A stretch of DNA of 64,000 bases from Nymphaea colorata (GCF_008831285.2 NC_045144.1:16169858-16233857); one strand, 5' to 3'; counted from the stretch's first letter, positions 10,119-21,551 are shown. Notes: generated by a model not told the origin, from the sequence alone. Program-made: numbers and translations.

Positions 10119-11394
10119 AAGAAATTTCAATTAATTGCATTTTAATCAAATAATCATCAACAGTTCCAATTTCAACGGAATGAATGGAATCGACGGCACC
10201 ATCAATTACTTTTGCCAGCCCGCCATCGTTGAGAATTGCTGAATTTTCCACCCCAATCGAGTTGGCATCAATATCCCTGCCGGTGGTGGATTCAATTGCC
10301 GGCTCTTCAAAATCCGGCTCGCCTGAAATACTCGGCATTGACAAATTCTCCGGCGCCTTTGCCCTTACGCAAACCCAATTCTCCCCCCAAGACCAATCTG
10401 GCCGCCGAGAAGCCGGAGAAAACAACGACCTGATTCGACCGGCGGCAGTAGGCGCAGGGGCAAGAACCGGCATGGAATCGTTTTCGCTTGCCATTTGAGT
10501 GCTGCGGCTTTCTAGAGAATCCCAAAGATCACGATCAAGAATGCTCTTGGGTGAGTCGAAAGCTGGCTTCCCCTCGATGTCCACCTCCTTCACTTTACTG
10601 ACGAAAGGGTGTTGCAGCAGCTGGTCTGCCGTCCACCTCTCCGACGGATTACGGCAGAAACACTTCCCGAGAAAATCCTGCCCTTCCTCCGACAAATTCT
10701 CCGGCACCTCCGGGACCGCGTTCGTGCACCCAATCCGGTACAGAGCCGAGACAGGGTCGGTGACGTCCCCGGCCCAAGGAGGCCGCCCCGTGGCCATCTC
10801 CACCACAGTGCAGCCCAGCGCCCAGACGTCGGCCGCGCTCCCTTGGCTTTGCCCCCTGGCCACCTCGGGCGCCATGAAAAGAGGCGTGCCCGCCAAGCCT
10901 CCCCCGTCCCCGTCGACGCCCGTCCGCGACGCGCAGCCGAGGTCGCCAATCCTGACGTCATCGTCCTTGCCTAGGAGCAAATTGCTCCCCTTGATGTCGC
11001 GGTGCACGATTCCAATCCCGTGGAGGTAACGAAGACCCAGCAACACCGACCTCGCGTGGCGCCTGATCTCCGGCTCCGGCAGGCGGCCGCCCTGCCGCCT
11101 GATCTCGTCGCAGAGCGTGCCGCGGGGGAAGTACTCCATGAAGAGGTTGTAGAACTCGCTGCCACCTTCGCGGGTGACGTCGGCGCCGAGGCAGCGGACG
11201 ATGTGGGGGGAGGAAATGGAAGCGAGGATGGAGTGCTCGCGGCGGAGTTGAGCGGCGACTGGGAGCTGGGCCGACTTGATGGCGAAGAGCGAGCCGGAGT
11301 GGTGGAGGGTGGCGAGGGAGACGGTGGCGGAGGAGCCGCGGCCTATGGTTGCTCCTCTGCTCCAGCCTGAAGCCATCGCTTCCATTGCTACCAT
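10045..11394 (-). CDS. MAPKKK-like protein kinase (MAPKKK15-20 type), unit 2
   Basis: Intronless 449-residue Ser/Thr kinase that should phosphorylate MAP kinase kinases in the cytoplasm or nucleus. Visible motifs are a Gly-rich loop GRGSSATV with the third Gly replaced by Ala, the ATP Lys in FAIK, HRDIKGSN, DLG instead of DFG, and the MEKK-type activation-loop end GTPLFMAPEV, then WALGC and R.PSERW at the end of the kinase domain. Kinase domain spans about residues 13-270; a Ser/Pro-rich, probably disordered tail follows. The first ATG (11394) adds six residues before the paralogue-conserved start MASGWSRG (11376). A TATAAAG on the minus strand at 11476-11482 supports a transcript starting near 11447. 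The C-terminus runs through a (TC)n(TA)n microsatellite, giving an SL then IY tail. In Arabidopsis this clade (MAPKKK17/18/20) acts in ABA and stress signalling through MKK3; function here is inferred from the family. Confidence 0.93.
10063..10113. repeat. Compound microsatellite (TA)n(GA)n inside kinase 3' coding end
   Basis: Read on the minus strand it encodes the SLSLSL...YIYIYI tail of the 10045-11394 kinase. The orthologous position in the paralogue (16719-16789) also carries it, with a different repeat number. Confidence 0.93.
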
Positions 11395-11747
11395 GGCTAC
11401 AGAAAAGGTGCTTCCTTCTCTTTTCAGCTGAATTCTGCAAATGCTTTTGGAGAGAGAAGCGCCCAGTCCCGCCCCCTTTATAGATACGGAAATTTGGAGA
11501 GAGAAAGAGAAGGGGAGATCCGTCTTAGTTGGGTCCCACTTGTCACCACGCTGGCTCCTTACGCGGGCCCCCCCTCATGCTGCTTCGCTGAATTGGATTG
11601 TGGTCCCCACATCCGTTGCTTCGACAGCATGTCTGCATGCGTGTGTGATCGCGTAACTCCAGTTGCGCTCTTAAGCAGGCAAACGGCAGTTGTGACGACA
11701 GTTGGCTTTTCCGTTTTTGGCCACCATCCGTGGCTATCGTCACGCCC

Positions 11748-11760
<13 letters not shown>
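11395..11760. other. 5' region of unit-2 kinase
   Basis: Contains the 5' UTR and proximal promoter of the minus-strand kinase. GC-rich words (GCGGGCCCCCCC) occur. No ABRE or G-box core was seen between the TATA box and the microsatellite at 11749. Confidence 0.5.
11476..11482 (-). promoter_or_regulatory. Putative TATA box of unit-2 MAPKKK
   Basis: TATAAAG on the minus strand, about 82 bp upstream of the first ATG, followed by a GC-rich run. The paralogue has a TATAAATGG at a similar distance, which makes both more credible. Confidence 0.6.
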
Positions 11761-11798
<38 letters not shown>

Positions 11799-11808
11799 TT
11801 ATTTATTT
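11749..11808. repeat. (TA)n followed by (TTTA)n microsatellite
   Basis: Long TA run passing into four or more ATTT units, between the kinase promoter and segment SC. Confidence 0.95.
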
Positions 11809-11869
11809 ATTGATCTAAAAGAAATTTCTGACTCCACCCTCATTCCAAATATAAATCTACATGCTTCCG

Positions 11870-12430
11870 GCATCATGCCAATTGAAAGTTCTCTGCGCAA
11901 CTTCTTGCTTACATTAATGGGCAGCGTGCTCGCTCGAAACATTAAACTGTCAACATCCTTCAACTTAAAAGCCTTAAGCCAACCCACAGAGCCAGATCCG
12001 CGGAGCCACAGTGGTCCATCCTCGTGATTTTTATGCCTAAGTTGCCTTCTAAACAGTGGTTAATGGTGGGTCACTTGAAAACTCTAAGATGCACTCTATT
12101 TTTCAAGCTGGAGGAGGAGTCATGTGAAGCAACCGCTATTTGGCGACTCAAACAGGCTGGTGGTGGGGTGCATTGGCATCTACTGGGTTCAGTTTAAGTG
12201 GCCCATGATTTAACCCCATAAAGCCATGGTGGACCATGTGATGTGACAAGCTATGTGACCAACTAATAGTCGGCAAAGATGAAGATGAGCTTATGCTGTT
12301 GGTGCATGAACAAGGGCCAAGAGTGAACTTGGTCCACTTTTGTTGGTTTATTTGGCAAGTGCACCCATGTTATGTGCAGGTTGCCTGTTCCCTGCTTGGA
12401 TTATGCTGGAAAAGCAATTGTTTGAAAAGC
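11870..12430. repeat. Array segment SC, unit 2
   Basis: Distal upstream region of the unit-2 kinase, paralogous to 5451-6360 (shared words listed there). No equivalent was found upstream of the unit-3 kinase, so the array ends within or just after that gene. Confidence 0.8.
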
Positions 12431-12480
12431 ACACAATATACAACATGGCAATTAGTTTCTTATAGTCATCAGTAATAGTT

Positions 12481-12960
12481 TTGGGACTCTTAGTTTGTAA
12501 ATTATGGGTTTTGACAAATAACGTTTCAAAAGTATTAGGACTCTTAGTTTGTAAATTGTATGTTTTGAATATAGTCACAAATAACGTTTCAGAGTTTTAA
12601 ATGTTGAGGTTTTATTAGGTATAATACGATGAGCTTGAAAAAAATAAAAAAAATAAGGTAAATTTTTAAAAATCTTAAAAAACTAAAAATGTAAAAAAAT
12701 TAAAATAAGTGAGAAACTAATAACACAAACATAAAATAAATAAGTAGATTTGAAACAAATAAAAAAACTGTTTGACGTTAAAAAATTGAAACAATAACAA
12801 AATGCGTTTTTTTTTTAACGTCTTTTTAGAAAAAACATGTTTTTTTGAAAAAAAAAAGTGTTTTTTTAAGGTTCAAAAATTCAAAAAAAAAAGTATGTTT
12901 TCATGTTTGTATTTCATATTTATTTTTCTTTAAAACTTAAAAAGTTTATAACATCCAATT
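12481..12960. repeat. AT-rich dispersed repeat (family of 53727-54146), reverse copy
   Basis: GTCACAAATAACGTTTCAGAGTTTTAAATG at 12575 onward, followed by a long A/T-rich stretch including GAGAAACTAATAACACAAAC, is the reverse complement of 38040-38290. It begins with an internal tandem duplication (12483-12537 and 12538-12596) of a GGACTCTTAGTTTGTAAATT unit. Related to the Mutator-like element at 53727-54146. Its far end is not defined. Confidence 0.6.
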
Positions 12961-13059
12961 TTCTGGCTTCGTGTCCTGATGAAATATTATCGAACGTGCA
13001 CGCGTTTGCATTCGTCTCATCTCAAGAAAAGAGATGTAATCAATCTGGTGACGTCGGGA

Positions 13060-14230
13060 AGCTTCGAACATGGTGATCTGTAGATCAGGCGGGGCGGGGC
13101 GAGTATCAACCGGCCGGGCAAATGGGCAGGCAGTGGCCGACGTCTACCATTTAATGTCTTCCCGACATTGATGAGCTGCGAGATGCACAAGCAGGCAAGC
13201 TGGGGCTGCGTGGCCGCCTCAACAACGCATGTGCATCGCCCCCAATTAATTCCCTGAAGATGATGAAATTGGTGATGCAGAAAACCAGCAACAGGGGAAG
13301 AAGCATGATTCTCTGTAATTAATACTTATATAATATAGGAAAACGAAGGTCCAACGGCGGCCTTTCGCCGTCCGGTGGAAGGCGTGAGACCCTTCTTTTT
13401 CCTTCTCCACCGGCTCGTTACTAGAAAGGATGAGTCGGCGAGGAGGCGCCGCCACTCCCACTTTCGGCAGCAACTTTAAACTTTAAAAGGATAAAAAGGT
13501 AAATTACCACATGCAGGTGAAAATTTGAAAATCCCCGTTCGTCTAACTTCGCGACTTTTCGAGATCGGGATCCTTCGCGGCCTCCGAACGGCGTAGTCGA
13601 CGTCAGCGCTGCCGTGGCGACCCCGAAGCGGTGAAGTCTAGAAAAATACAAGTCAAACGCCAAGGCGAGTTGACTTTGGCCCCACTTAGTTCCGGGCCCA
13701 TCGCTTTTGGGTCCGAGTCGTTCCGACGTCTTGTTCACACCTTGGGCTAGAGATATTTTCCTTGTCAACAGATTTTATATGCCTTCGATTCCATTGACTT
13801 GAGCTAATCGATCCATCCGAATGCATAAATTTTGTTCCCTTCTCTTTAAATGAGCGCAAATGCATAAATTTTGTTCCCTTTTCTTTACATGAGAGCAGTA
13901 GTGCTCGCGCGGAGCCAAGGTAAAGTCTGCTTGGGCCCTGTAACAGCTTAAAAGAAAAAATGTAAATTTACATATAAGTTTTAGAAAATTTCAATTGTTC
14001 TATATAAAAGTTTCAAAAAATAATATTGAAACTTTAACTCGACTCTCATAAAAAATTTCTATGTATGTCTCTGTGCGGCGAAAGTCCGTACCTCAATTTT
14101 TAAGAAACAATTGAAGGGGTTGACTTTTGCCGAATTGAATTGGTTGAACTAACTGGCATCCGCCCAAGTCAAAGTCAACCAAGATTAGGAGTTAGTTGCG
14201 CGAGCAGATCAAGGTAGGTCAAGGGAAAAA
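13060..14230. repeat. Array segment SD, unit 2
   Basis: Paralogue of 7081-8840 (words listed there). Contains an inserted GGAGCCA-type miniature element at about 13911-14075. The match resumes at GGGGTTGACTTTTGCCG and AGTTAGTTGCGCGAGC near 14190. No conserved reading frame. Confidence 0.75.
13911..14075. mobile_element. Degenerate GGGGCGGAGCCA-family MITE
   Basis: GCGGAGCCAAGGT at the left, AATTTACATATAAGTTTTAGAAAATTTCA inside and CTCATAAAAAATTTCT at the right match the family at 24485-24673. Ends are eroded and no target duplication is assigned. Confidence 0.5.
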
Positions 14231-15209
14231 AATGAAACAGGATTTCACACGAAAACGCTCAAATACATGAAACAGTATGTTACTATTCTCATTGTCAAAC
14301 AACCCCTCGTTGTAAAGAAGGTGAGGTATCACCACAAAGCATGGCGATAATAACGGCGATAATTTTGTTTTGTTTTTCAAGGGAGAGAAGAAGAGAGTGG
14401 ACGTCAATTTCAATTGAGGTAGGTGGGCTGCCCATCTTCTTGTTCGCCGCTACTTATCTTAAACCACTTCGGCAATAAACAATCTTCACGTAATTTGACC
14501 TCTCAACAACATAAACAATTAAATTTACACTAAAATACTTATATTGTCATAATCACATATTTGGATTCCAATGGTGCAATGTTCGTGAACCATATGAAGA
14601 AGATCACAACACCAATAGCGATTGCATATACTCTTAATCGTATGCAGTTGAAATCTAAACTCAAATACCAACAAGAAATGTCAAATCCAAATAAAAATAT
14701 CCAATTTTGCAGTTCGAATTTGATCTGAATCCGATTTTTACATTTATGTATGAACCTAAACTTGAATCTAAATGCATGCTTAAGAGCAACCTTCGAATCA
14801 CCAAACATATTCAAAACATATTCAAATCTTAAGGGTTATTTGACAATAGAAACAAACACTCGTACTGATTCGCAAATCTACCTAAAAAAGTAAAGCAAAT
14901 TCATCAAATATTGTGACAAATGTTCTTGACATTATTGTCAAACGACCTTTTAAGATCCCATATTATTCTTAGTTTCTTTAAGGGTTCATGACTTCATTCT
15001 ACTATAAACATAAATCTCATTAAATCTCTTGGATTTTGTTTTGATATGTTAAATATCAGGATTTCAGATTCTTAATTATTTTTTTTATCAAGGATGCAAA
15101 ATTCTTCCCGGATCCGTATCTATTAAAAATAATAATCTTAAATAGTTCCAAAAATCGACCGTTTGGAGAACCGCGAGAGGACACGCTTTTTCAAGGATGC
15201 TTGCAATCC
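14231..15209. other. Intergenic DNA with MITE fragments
   Basis: No gene recognised. 14640-14800 contains ATCCGAT-family words. 14829-14955 is a candidate MITE: it starts AAGGGTTATTTGACAATA and its reverse-complemented end reads AAAGGTCGTTTGACAATA, about 14 of 18 positions matching. No clear target duplication. Confidence 0.45.
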
Positions 15210-15720
15210 CACGCGAAGGATTCCTGACCTGACGTGGAGCACAGCAACAGCTGCCACGTGTACTGTGGATGGAACTGCACGGTTTTGGATTCGAAATCGG
15301 AGGAGCCGTGGCCACTCGTAGTGCAGGTCTCTCAGTCGGGCGTGGCCGATTCTGGGCCGTTGGATGGAGCAACCCCCACACGAAGCATCAACGGCTGGGA
15401 CTGAACGAGTGAACCGGGATATGCCCCGTAATATACCCTTATCCCTCCTTCTCTCTCCTCCCTTTCTCTCTCTAGAAAGTTAAGTGGAAGTGGGTTTGCG
15501 CTAGGTGGCCGCAGCTACCACAACAATTAAAAACGGGAAGAATGGGCTCGACCAACCCCCACCGACTCCATGCACCGGAAGATTTATGAGCGGCTTCTAG
15601 ATCCACCCCCACCTGCCTTTTATATTTCCTTTTTCTTAATTAAACAAAAAAAAAAAAAGGTGCTCAACAATAAGTAAGAAATTCAAAATTGAAAAGTTGC
15701 GTGTGTTTGAATTTGATTCG
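15210..15720. repeat. Array segment A, unit 3
   Basis: Paralogue of 1110-1690. Includes CAGCTGCCACGTGTACT with a perfect G-box at 15255-15260, GGCCGTTGGATGGAG, AGCATCAACGGCTGGGA, CTCTCTCTAGAAAGTTAAGTGG and GCGGCTTCTAGAT. It lies upstream of SB unit 3 in the same order as in unit 1. Confidence 0.75.
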
Positions 15721-15829
15721 TCAATTTTGTTCATAAATAGATACCCAATATGGGAAACTAATTTAATAATGCTTGTGATTAAAATTTCTCAAAAAATGAA
15801 TTTGTGACCTTAGAATCCAAGATTTTGAT

Positions 15830-16690
15830 GCATGAATAGAGTGGATTGGTCATCTAATCTAAGCCTACTATTTTATGTGACGAGTGATTATCTTATCCAA
15901 ATAAATCTGGGAAGAGAGTGATGAGGACTTCCAGATGAGTTCAACTACAATATTGCTTGGATGGGACTTGGAGATGCGTTCAACTACAATATTGGTTGGT
16001 TGAGTGAGTTGGTAGTCACTCTTCTTACCAGACGCGGTGCCATGTGGATCGAACGCTTTTGCGACACCTGTTGTTGTTGTATTGTGCGAGGAGCTCGCCT
16101 TTCAATTGGACACTCAAACTAGGTTAATAGAACTTTTGTGTCTGGTGGGGCCGATAAGTCGGCTCAAAAGAAGATGATGATGATGATGATGATGATAATG
16201 AGGGCGGTGGCGCATTGGATGGAGCACATTTCTTATTCTTAGACTTTAACTATATGCCACATTCTCTCTCTCTATAGTACATATTTGGATAGCATAAAGC
16301 CTTGAAGCATGATTGGATAAGCAGATGATGCCTTTTCTTCTCTTTTTCCTTTCCCTTCCCCTCCCTTAAGTTATTGGATGATCATTGGCTCATCTTAATC
16401 TCTTACTCCATTGCCTTCCCAAGCTTTCAATGTAAAACTTTTTTGTAATTGAAATCAGATTATTTTAAGCACACACAACTTTGACTTTGCTCAAGAGTTA
16501 TTGCCATGTGAGTCATGAAAGCTAGTCGACTTGGTTGTATTGGAGAAGAAGTAAGCTTGCATAATTGGGGCCCTGTTCATTTGCTCATTATGATTAGGCA
16601 TGTAAAAATGGAGAAGAAATATCTGGTGCCCAATCCAAACTGAAACTGTTTAGTCAGATTTAGTAATCAGATTTGGATCTGATTACTCAT
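15830..16690. repeat. Array segment SB, unit 3
   Basis: Paralogue of 2097-2720 and 8950-9900. Has its own partial internal duplication (GAGATGAGTTCAACTACAATATT-type words appear twice, near 15930 and 15970) and a GATGAT expansion at about 16171-16200. It lies directly downstream of the minus-strand kinase of unit 3. Confidence 0.8.
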
Positions 16691-16716
16691 CTAGTTCAGG
16701 TTCACCATGCAGTTTC

Positions 16717-16793
<77 letters not shown>

Positions 16794-18073
16794 AAAGGAA
16801 TTTCAATTAATTTCATTGTAAACAAATTATGAACAACAGTTTCATGTTTAACAGGAAGAATGGAATCAATGGCATTGTCGATCCATGACAGAGCATCAAT
16901 TACTTTTGCCTGCACGCCATCGCTTAGAGTTACTGATTTCCCCACCCCAATTGGGTCGTCCTCAACCACCCTGCCGGTGGTCGATTCAATTGCCGGCTCC
17001 TCAAAATCTGACTCTCCTGAAATGCTCGGCGCTGGCGAATTCTCCGACGCGTTTTCCCTTACAGATAGCCAATTGTCCCCCGAAGACCAATCTGGCCGCC
17101 GAGAAGCCGGAGAAAACAAGGCTTTGATTCGACCGGCGGCAGTAGGCGCAGGGGCAAGAACCGGCATGGAATGGTTCGTTTCGCTTCCCGTTTGAGCGCT
17201 GCGGCTTTCTAGAGAATCCCAAAGAGCACGATCAAGAATGCTCTTGGGTGAGTCGCAAACTGGCTTCCCATCGATGTCCACCTCCTTCACTTTGCTGACG
17301 AAGGGGTGTTGCAGCAGCTGCTCCGCCGTCCACCTCTCCGACGGATTCCGGGAGAAACACTTCCGGAGAAAATCTTGTCCTTCCTCCGACAAATTCTCCG
17401 GCGTCTCTGGGACGGCGTCCGTGCACCCAATCCGGTAAAGAGCAGAGACCGGGTCGGTGACGTCCCCGGCCCAAGGAGGCCGCCCCGTGGCCATCTCCAC
17501 CACAGTGCATCCCAGCGCCCAAACATCGGCCGCGGTACCCTGGCTCTGCCCCCTGGCCACCTCCGGCGCCATGAAAAGCGGCGTGCCCGCCAAGCCGCCC
17601 TCCTCGGCGGCAACGCCAATCCGCGACGCGCAGCCGAGGTCGCCAATCCTGACCTCGCCGTCCCTGCCCACGAGCAAATTGCTCCCCTTGATGTCGCGGT
17701 GCACGATTCCAATCCCGTGCAGGTAGCGGAGGCCCAGCAGCACCGATCTCGAGTGCCGCCTGATCTCCGGCTCGGTTAACCGGCCGCCCTGGCGCCTGAT
17801 CTCGTCGCAGAGCGTGCCGCTGGGGAAGTACTCCATGAAGAGGTTGTAGAACTCGCTTCCACCTTCCCGGGTGACGTCGGCGCCGAGGCTGCGGACGATG
17901 TGGGGGGAGGAAAGGGAGGAGAGGATGAAGTGCTCGCGGAGGAGTTGGGCGGCGGCGGAAAGCTGCGCGGACTTGACGGCGAAGAGGGCGCCGGAGTTGT
18001 GGAGGGTGGCGAGAAAGACGGTGGCGGAAGAGCCGCGGCCAATGGTGGCTCCTCTGCTCCAGCCTGAGGCCAT
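16691..18073 (-). CDS. MAPKKK-like protein kinase (MAPKKK15-20 type), unit 3
   Basis: Intronless 460-residue kinase and tandem paralogue of the 10045-11394 gene, with roughly 30 differences by eye across the kinase domain. Motifs: GRGSSATV at about 12-19, FAVK with Lys34, HRDIKGSN near 125-132, DLG near 145, GTPLFMAPEV near 163-172. The open frame continues upstream to 18262, but I place the start at 18073. The residues from there (MASGWSRG) are shared with the paralogue, and a TATAAATGG lies at 18143-18151 inside the upstream frame, so the longer start would precede the transcript. The tail is Ser/Pro-rich and ends by reading through a (TC)n(TA)n microsatellite plus a short KRNCMVNLN end. 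Predicted to activate MAP kinase kinases in a stress/ABA-type cascade by family analogy. DLG replaces DFG in both copies. Confidence 0.94.
16719..16789. repeat. Compound microsatellite (TA)n(GA)n inside kinase 3' coding end
   Basis: Minus-strand reading gives the SL-repeat followed by the IY-repeat of the unit-3 kinase. Longer than the orthologous tract at 10063-10113. Confidence 0.95.
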
Positions 18074-18142
18074 TGCTAGAAAGATGGTGTTTCGCTTCTC
18101 CGAATGCTTTTGGGTTTGGAGAGAGAAGCACCAAATTGCGCT

Positions 18143-18151
18143 CCATTTATA
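18143..18151 (-). promoter_or_regulatory. Putative TATA box of unit-3 MAPKKK
   Basis: TATAAATGG on the minus strand, about 70 bp upstream of the chosen ATG at 18073. This distance fits a short 5' UTR and parallels the unit-2 gene. Confidence 0.65.
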
Positions 18152-18173
18152 GAGGGAAGAAGGCGGGAGGGGA

Positions 18174-18433
18174 TTGGCTTCTGATGAGTTTTTAGAAGTT
18201 TCTTTCGTAGAAGCTTCTTTTAAGGAAATACACAACTCATTATTCACATTTTCCAATAGCACTCTTCCTGGCTTTCCACATTCTCTCTCTCTCTAAATAT
18301 ATATATATATCTTACATCAACTATTTAATAATGTTAACTAACTTTGAGCGATCCAATAATAGTAGAGAAATGATGTGGGAAGTGTGAGATCTAGGTTAGG
18401 TTGTATGTACAAATTATTGTGACATATAATACA

Positions 18434-18515
<82 letters not shown>

Positions 18516-20043
18516 CCTAAGCTATAGTAAGAATATGAAATGCCACCGAACCATGAGAAAATTGGAAATTTGGGCTACCAAAATATCATCCGTTTTCTTA
18601 TTCAACTCCTTGTGGAGTGTGACATAGTGGACTTTATTGGGCGTATCTAAAACCAATACATCTTTAGCCTAACCATGTATTTGTTAGTAGGTTTGATATT
18701 TTGTTGTAAAAATCTTCTTCCTTGGCCCAAAAACAGAAAGCAACTTGCTTTCGGGAAGGATTGAAACCCTTGTGTATGGCTTCATTTATCCAAAACGTAA
18801 CGAGACATGCACCGTTGCTTGCAGAATACGCATTTTACCGAACAAGCATGTCCGAAATCATCGTGCATGTGGTTAAGGATGTCAATGAATCAGATTCAAA
18901 TCATTTAATTGCATCATAAATTAGGTCAAATTCGACTCCGACTCAAAAAAGGTCGGAATCAAACTTCAACAGATTAAAGATCCAAATAGATTGTAGATCT
19001 ATTTGGTTTTCCTTACATTGGATCAGACCTAGATTACTTAGAAAATGATTAGGGTCCAGATCCAAACCCAGTGATCCATTGGTTTCGTATTTTGACACTG
19101 ATATATATCCAAGAAAGGTTGCAATTGCAGATTCAAAGTTCAAGCGAAGTTCTTTGTCATGTTTTGCTGTGCCAGATCCGATTCACACCGCCCCTTTTAA
19201 TGCATCGACCAGAATTGTTGTGCTCTTAATTTGAATTCAATGGATCCATACACGATCTATGGAGAACTGACTTCCATTCCAGTTGACTTTCAGATCAAGT
19301 GGCATGCAATTGACTTCTTGAAATTCAATGAAAGTCAAAAGAAACTAAAAGTCAAGGCTGAGGGAGATGGGTTGACTTTAGTGACGGGAGACGCAACCAA
19401 TGAAGAAGACCTATAGATGCCGGATTCGAACTAGACCGGCCTAATCCAATAGGATCCTATGTGAGTTTGTGCGGCCTAACTCCATGTCAAACCCCAAGGA
19501 GCCGTTTAGCAACAATAACACATTGTTACCGTCTCCTAACCTAAAAGAATGGAGTAGGAAACAGATCAATGAAACACTTGTTTCGATCTATCTACATTGT
19601 TTTTTAGGGGAGGTTTGTGTTATTGTTACTAAAAAGTAACAAGTTATTACTATCCAATAAATCTACCTTAAAAATTGAAATAGATTCACGAATTTAATAT
19701 ATGAGGTGCTTTTTAGAATTCCTTTATTTGTACACCGGCAAATTTAATATTTAATTTTATACACGGATACCCCCTTCATCTAATTTATCTGGTTATGTTA
19801 GTGCTTACAAGATGTCTTTACTCTCAAACTATCCCAAATTGTAAATCTAATTTTAATCTTGGGAATGTCTTTGCTCGCATCTTGTCCATAAAAAAAAAAA
19901 AAAACTTTTTGTATGCTTTTTCATGCTTTGCAAAAATAATTTTCAAACTCCCACGTTATAACGTTTACAATTTAGAAGTAGGGTTCCATATATATATATA
20001 TATATATATATTGGAAAATGTAATTACATGGTTTAAAAATAGG

Positions 20044-20083
<40 letters not shown>

Positions 20084-21200
20084 AAAAATGTAATTACATG
20101 GTTTAAAAATAGGCGATAATAACGCCGACACTACAGTCGTGGTCGGCAGCGTCACCAGGCACAGCTACCCGCACCGGCCATTGTTTTCCTTCACGTGCCT
20201 GCTGCCGCCACCATCCATTCAGCATCATTTAATTATTTAAACAAAAATGAATTCGAAAAACAAAAAATAAAAATAAAAATAAAAATAAGCGAGCGGCTGC
20301 TATCGCCCAAGGAAGATCTCTCACCGCAATCCGATTCTGCTGCGCAACGTGGACGCTGCTCCGGCCGCCACGTCTGCAAAATGGTAGGGGGCGGAATCCA
20401 CTTAGATAGAGGGCGATGAGGGAGGACCAAGGATGGCCGCTCACCGTGGACGTCGGCGTGGGTCGATCGAGGCCGTCCGATGGGAACATGTTAATATGCT
20501 CGTGAAAATTTAATTAAAAAGACCATGTTATTTAATTTAAGTTGTTTCAACGAAGAATAATAATGTTTGATGATTAAAAATGTATCTATATTCAAAAATA
20601 ATTTAAATAATATATGTTTCTTATCAAATATGTTTAAAATTCAAGTCACGTTAGTTTGCACACAGAAACTGATGTCATCCCGCATAAAACAAAAACTGAA
20701 GTCATCAACCAGAAAAAAAAAAAAAAAAAGAAATTAGGTGGTGCGCCTGACATGGTGAACAATATTGCTTCATATTCCATCGCTCTAAGCCAGTGGAAAT
20801 CTGCTCAACCACTACCAGCTAGCTACTTAACAACTCACATCTCACTTTGAGTCTATTTTAATGTAACGAGTGTCTAGCGTTATTTTGGTGCTTGGGTACA
20901 AAAATAACTAAGGAATCAAACTGAAGCTAAAGTCTACAGTGCAACCAGGTACATTATTATGGTCTTTTGATGCTAATGTCATTATGAACCACTAATGCAA
21001 TAGAGATGGATGGTTGTGCTCACCGACTCACTGCTCATATGTGCCAGCTTGAGACCTTGTTTTCTTTCCCTTTTTTTTTTGAATTTTTATTTTTATTTTT
21101 TATTGATACAAAAACTTAAAAAAAACCATCTAATTGTTTAGGCAGCCTATTGATTTAAATTTTAACACACACACACGCACACATACACACACATATATAT
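18174..21200. other. Microsatellite-rich spacer without recognised genes
   Basis: Holds a (TA)n(GA)n tract at 18438-18515, a fragment of the ATCCGAT family (18874-19140, AAGGATGTCAATGAATCAG), TA tracts at 19990-20010 and 20047-20078, and a GC-richer patch at 20130-20480 with no convincing ORF. The sequence GAAAATGTAATTACATGG...AGGCGAT occurs twice (about 20013 and 20084), once on each side of the second TA tract. No promoter or exon could be defended. Confidence 0.5.
18438..18515. repeat. Compound microsatellite (TA)n(GA)n
   Basis: Long TA run then GA run, in the same order as the other four tracts in the array. Confidence 0.95.
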
Positions 21201-21295
21201 ATATATATATATATTCATATTCATTATCTATTATTAAAGGGGTGCCTAACCTAGTGGGAGATTAGTCTGCAGCACGAGTGATCGGCTACCAGTTT

Positions 21296-21508
21296 TGGAC
21301 TGTTTTGATTGAAATTCGTCAAAAATGTGCACATATTTGACTTGACCACTGCACCTTATGTATATCTTCAAAAGTTTTGGACTGTTAGATTTAAAATTCG
21401 CCACAAATGTGCGTGTATATGACTTGACCACTGCACCGTATACATATTATTTGGACTGTTAGATTTAAAATTCGCCAAAAATGTGCGGATATAAGACTTG
21501 ACCGTTGC

Positions 21509-21512
<4 letters not shown>
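21296..21512. repeat. Three tandem units of about 75-80 bp
   Basis: Units beginning TTGGACTGTT start at 21296, 21377 and 21451. Each contains AAATTCG.CA.AAATGTGC and GACTTGACC.CTGCA. The block II second copy has a single degenerate unit near 28740-28815, so the amplification is specific to the first copy. It ends in a (TA)n tract. Confidence 0.85.

Positions 21513-21551
<39 letters not shown>

Noticed and set aside
17232-18146. 304-codon ORF overlapping the unit-3 kinase in another frame
   Set aside because: Low-complexity Arg/Pro-rich translation caused by high GC of the kinase gene. The kinase frame has all catalytic motifs.
18074-18262. N-terminal extension of the unit-3 kinase to an ATG at 18262
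   Set aside because: A TATA box at 18143-18151 lies inside this extension, and the paralogue shares only the MASGWSRG start.
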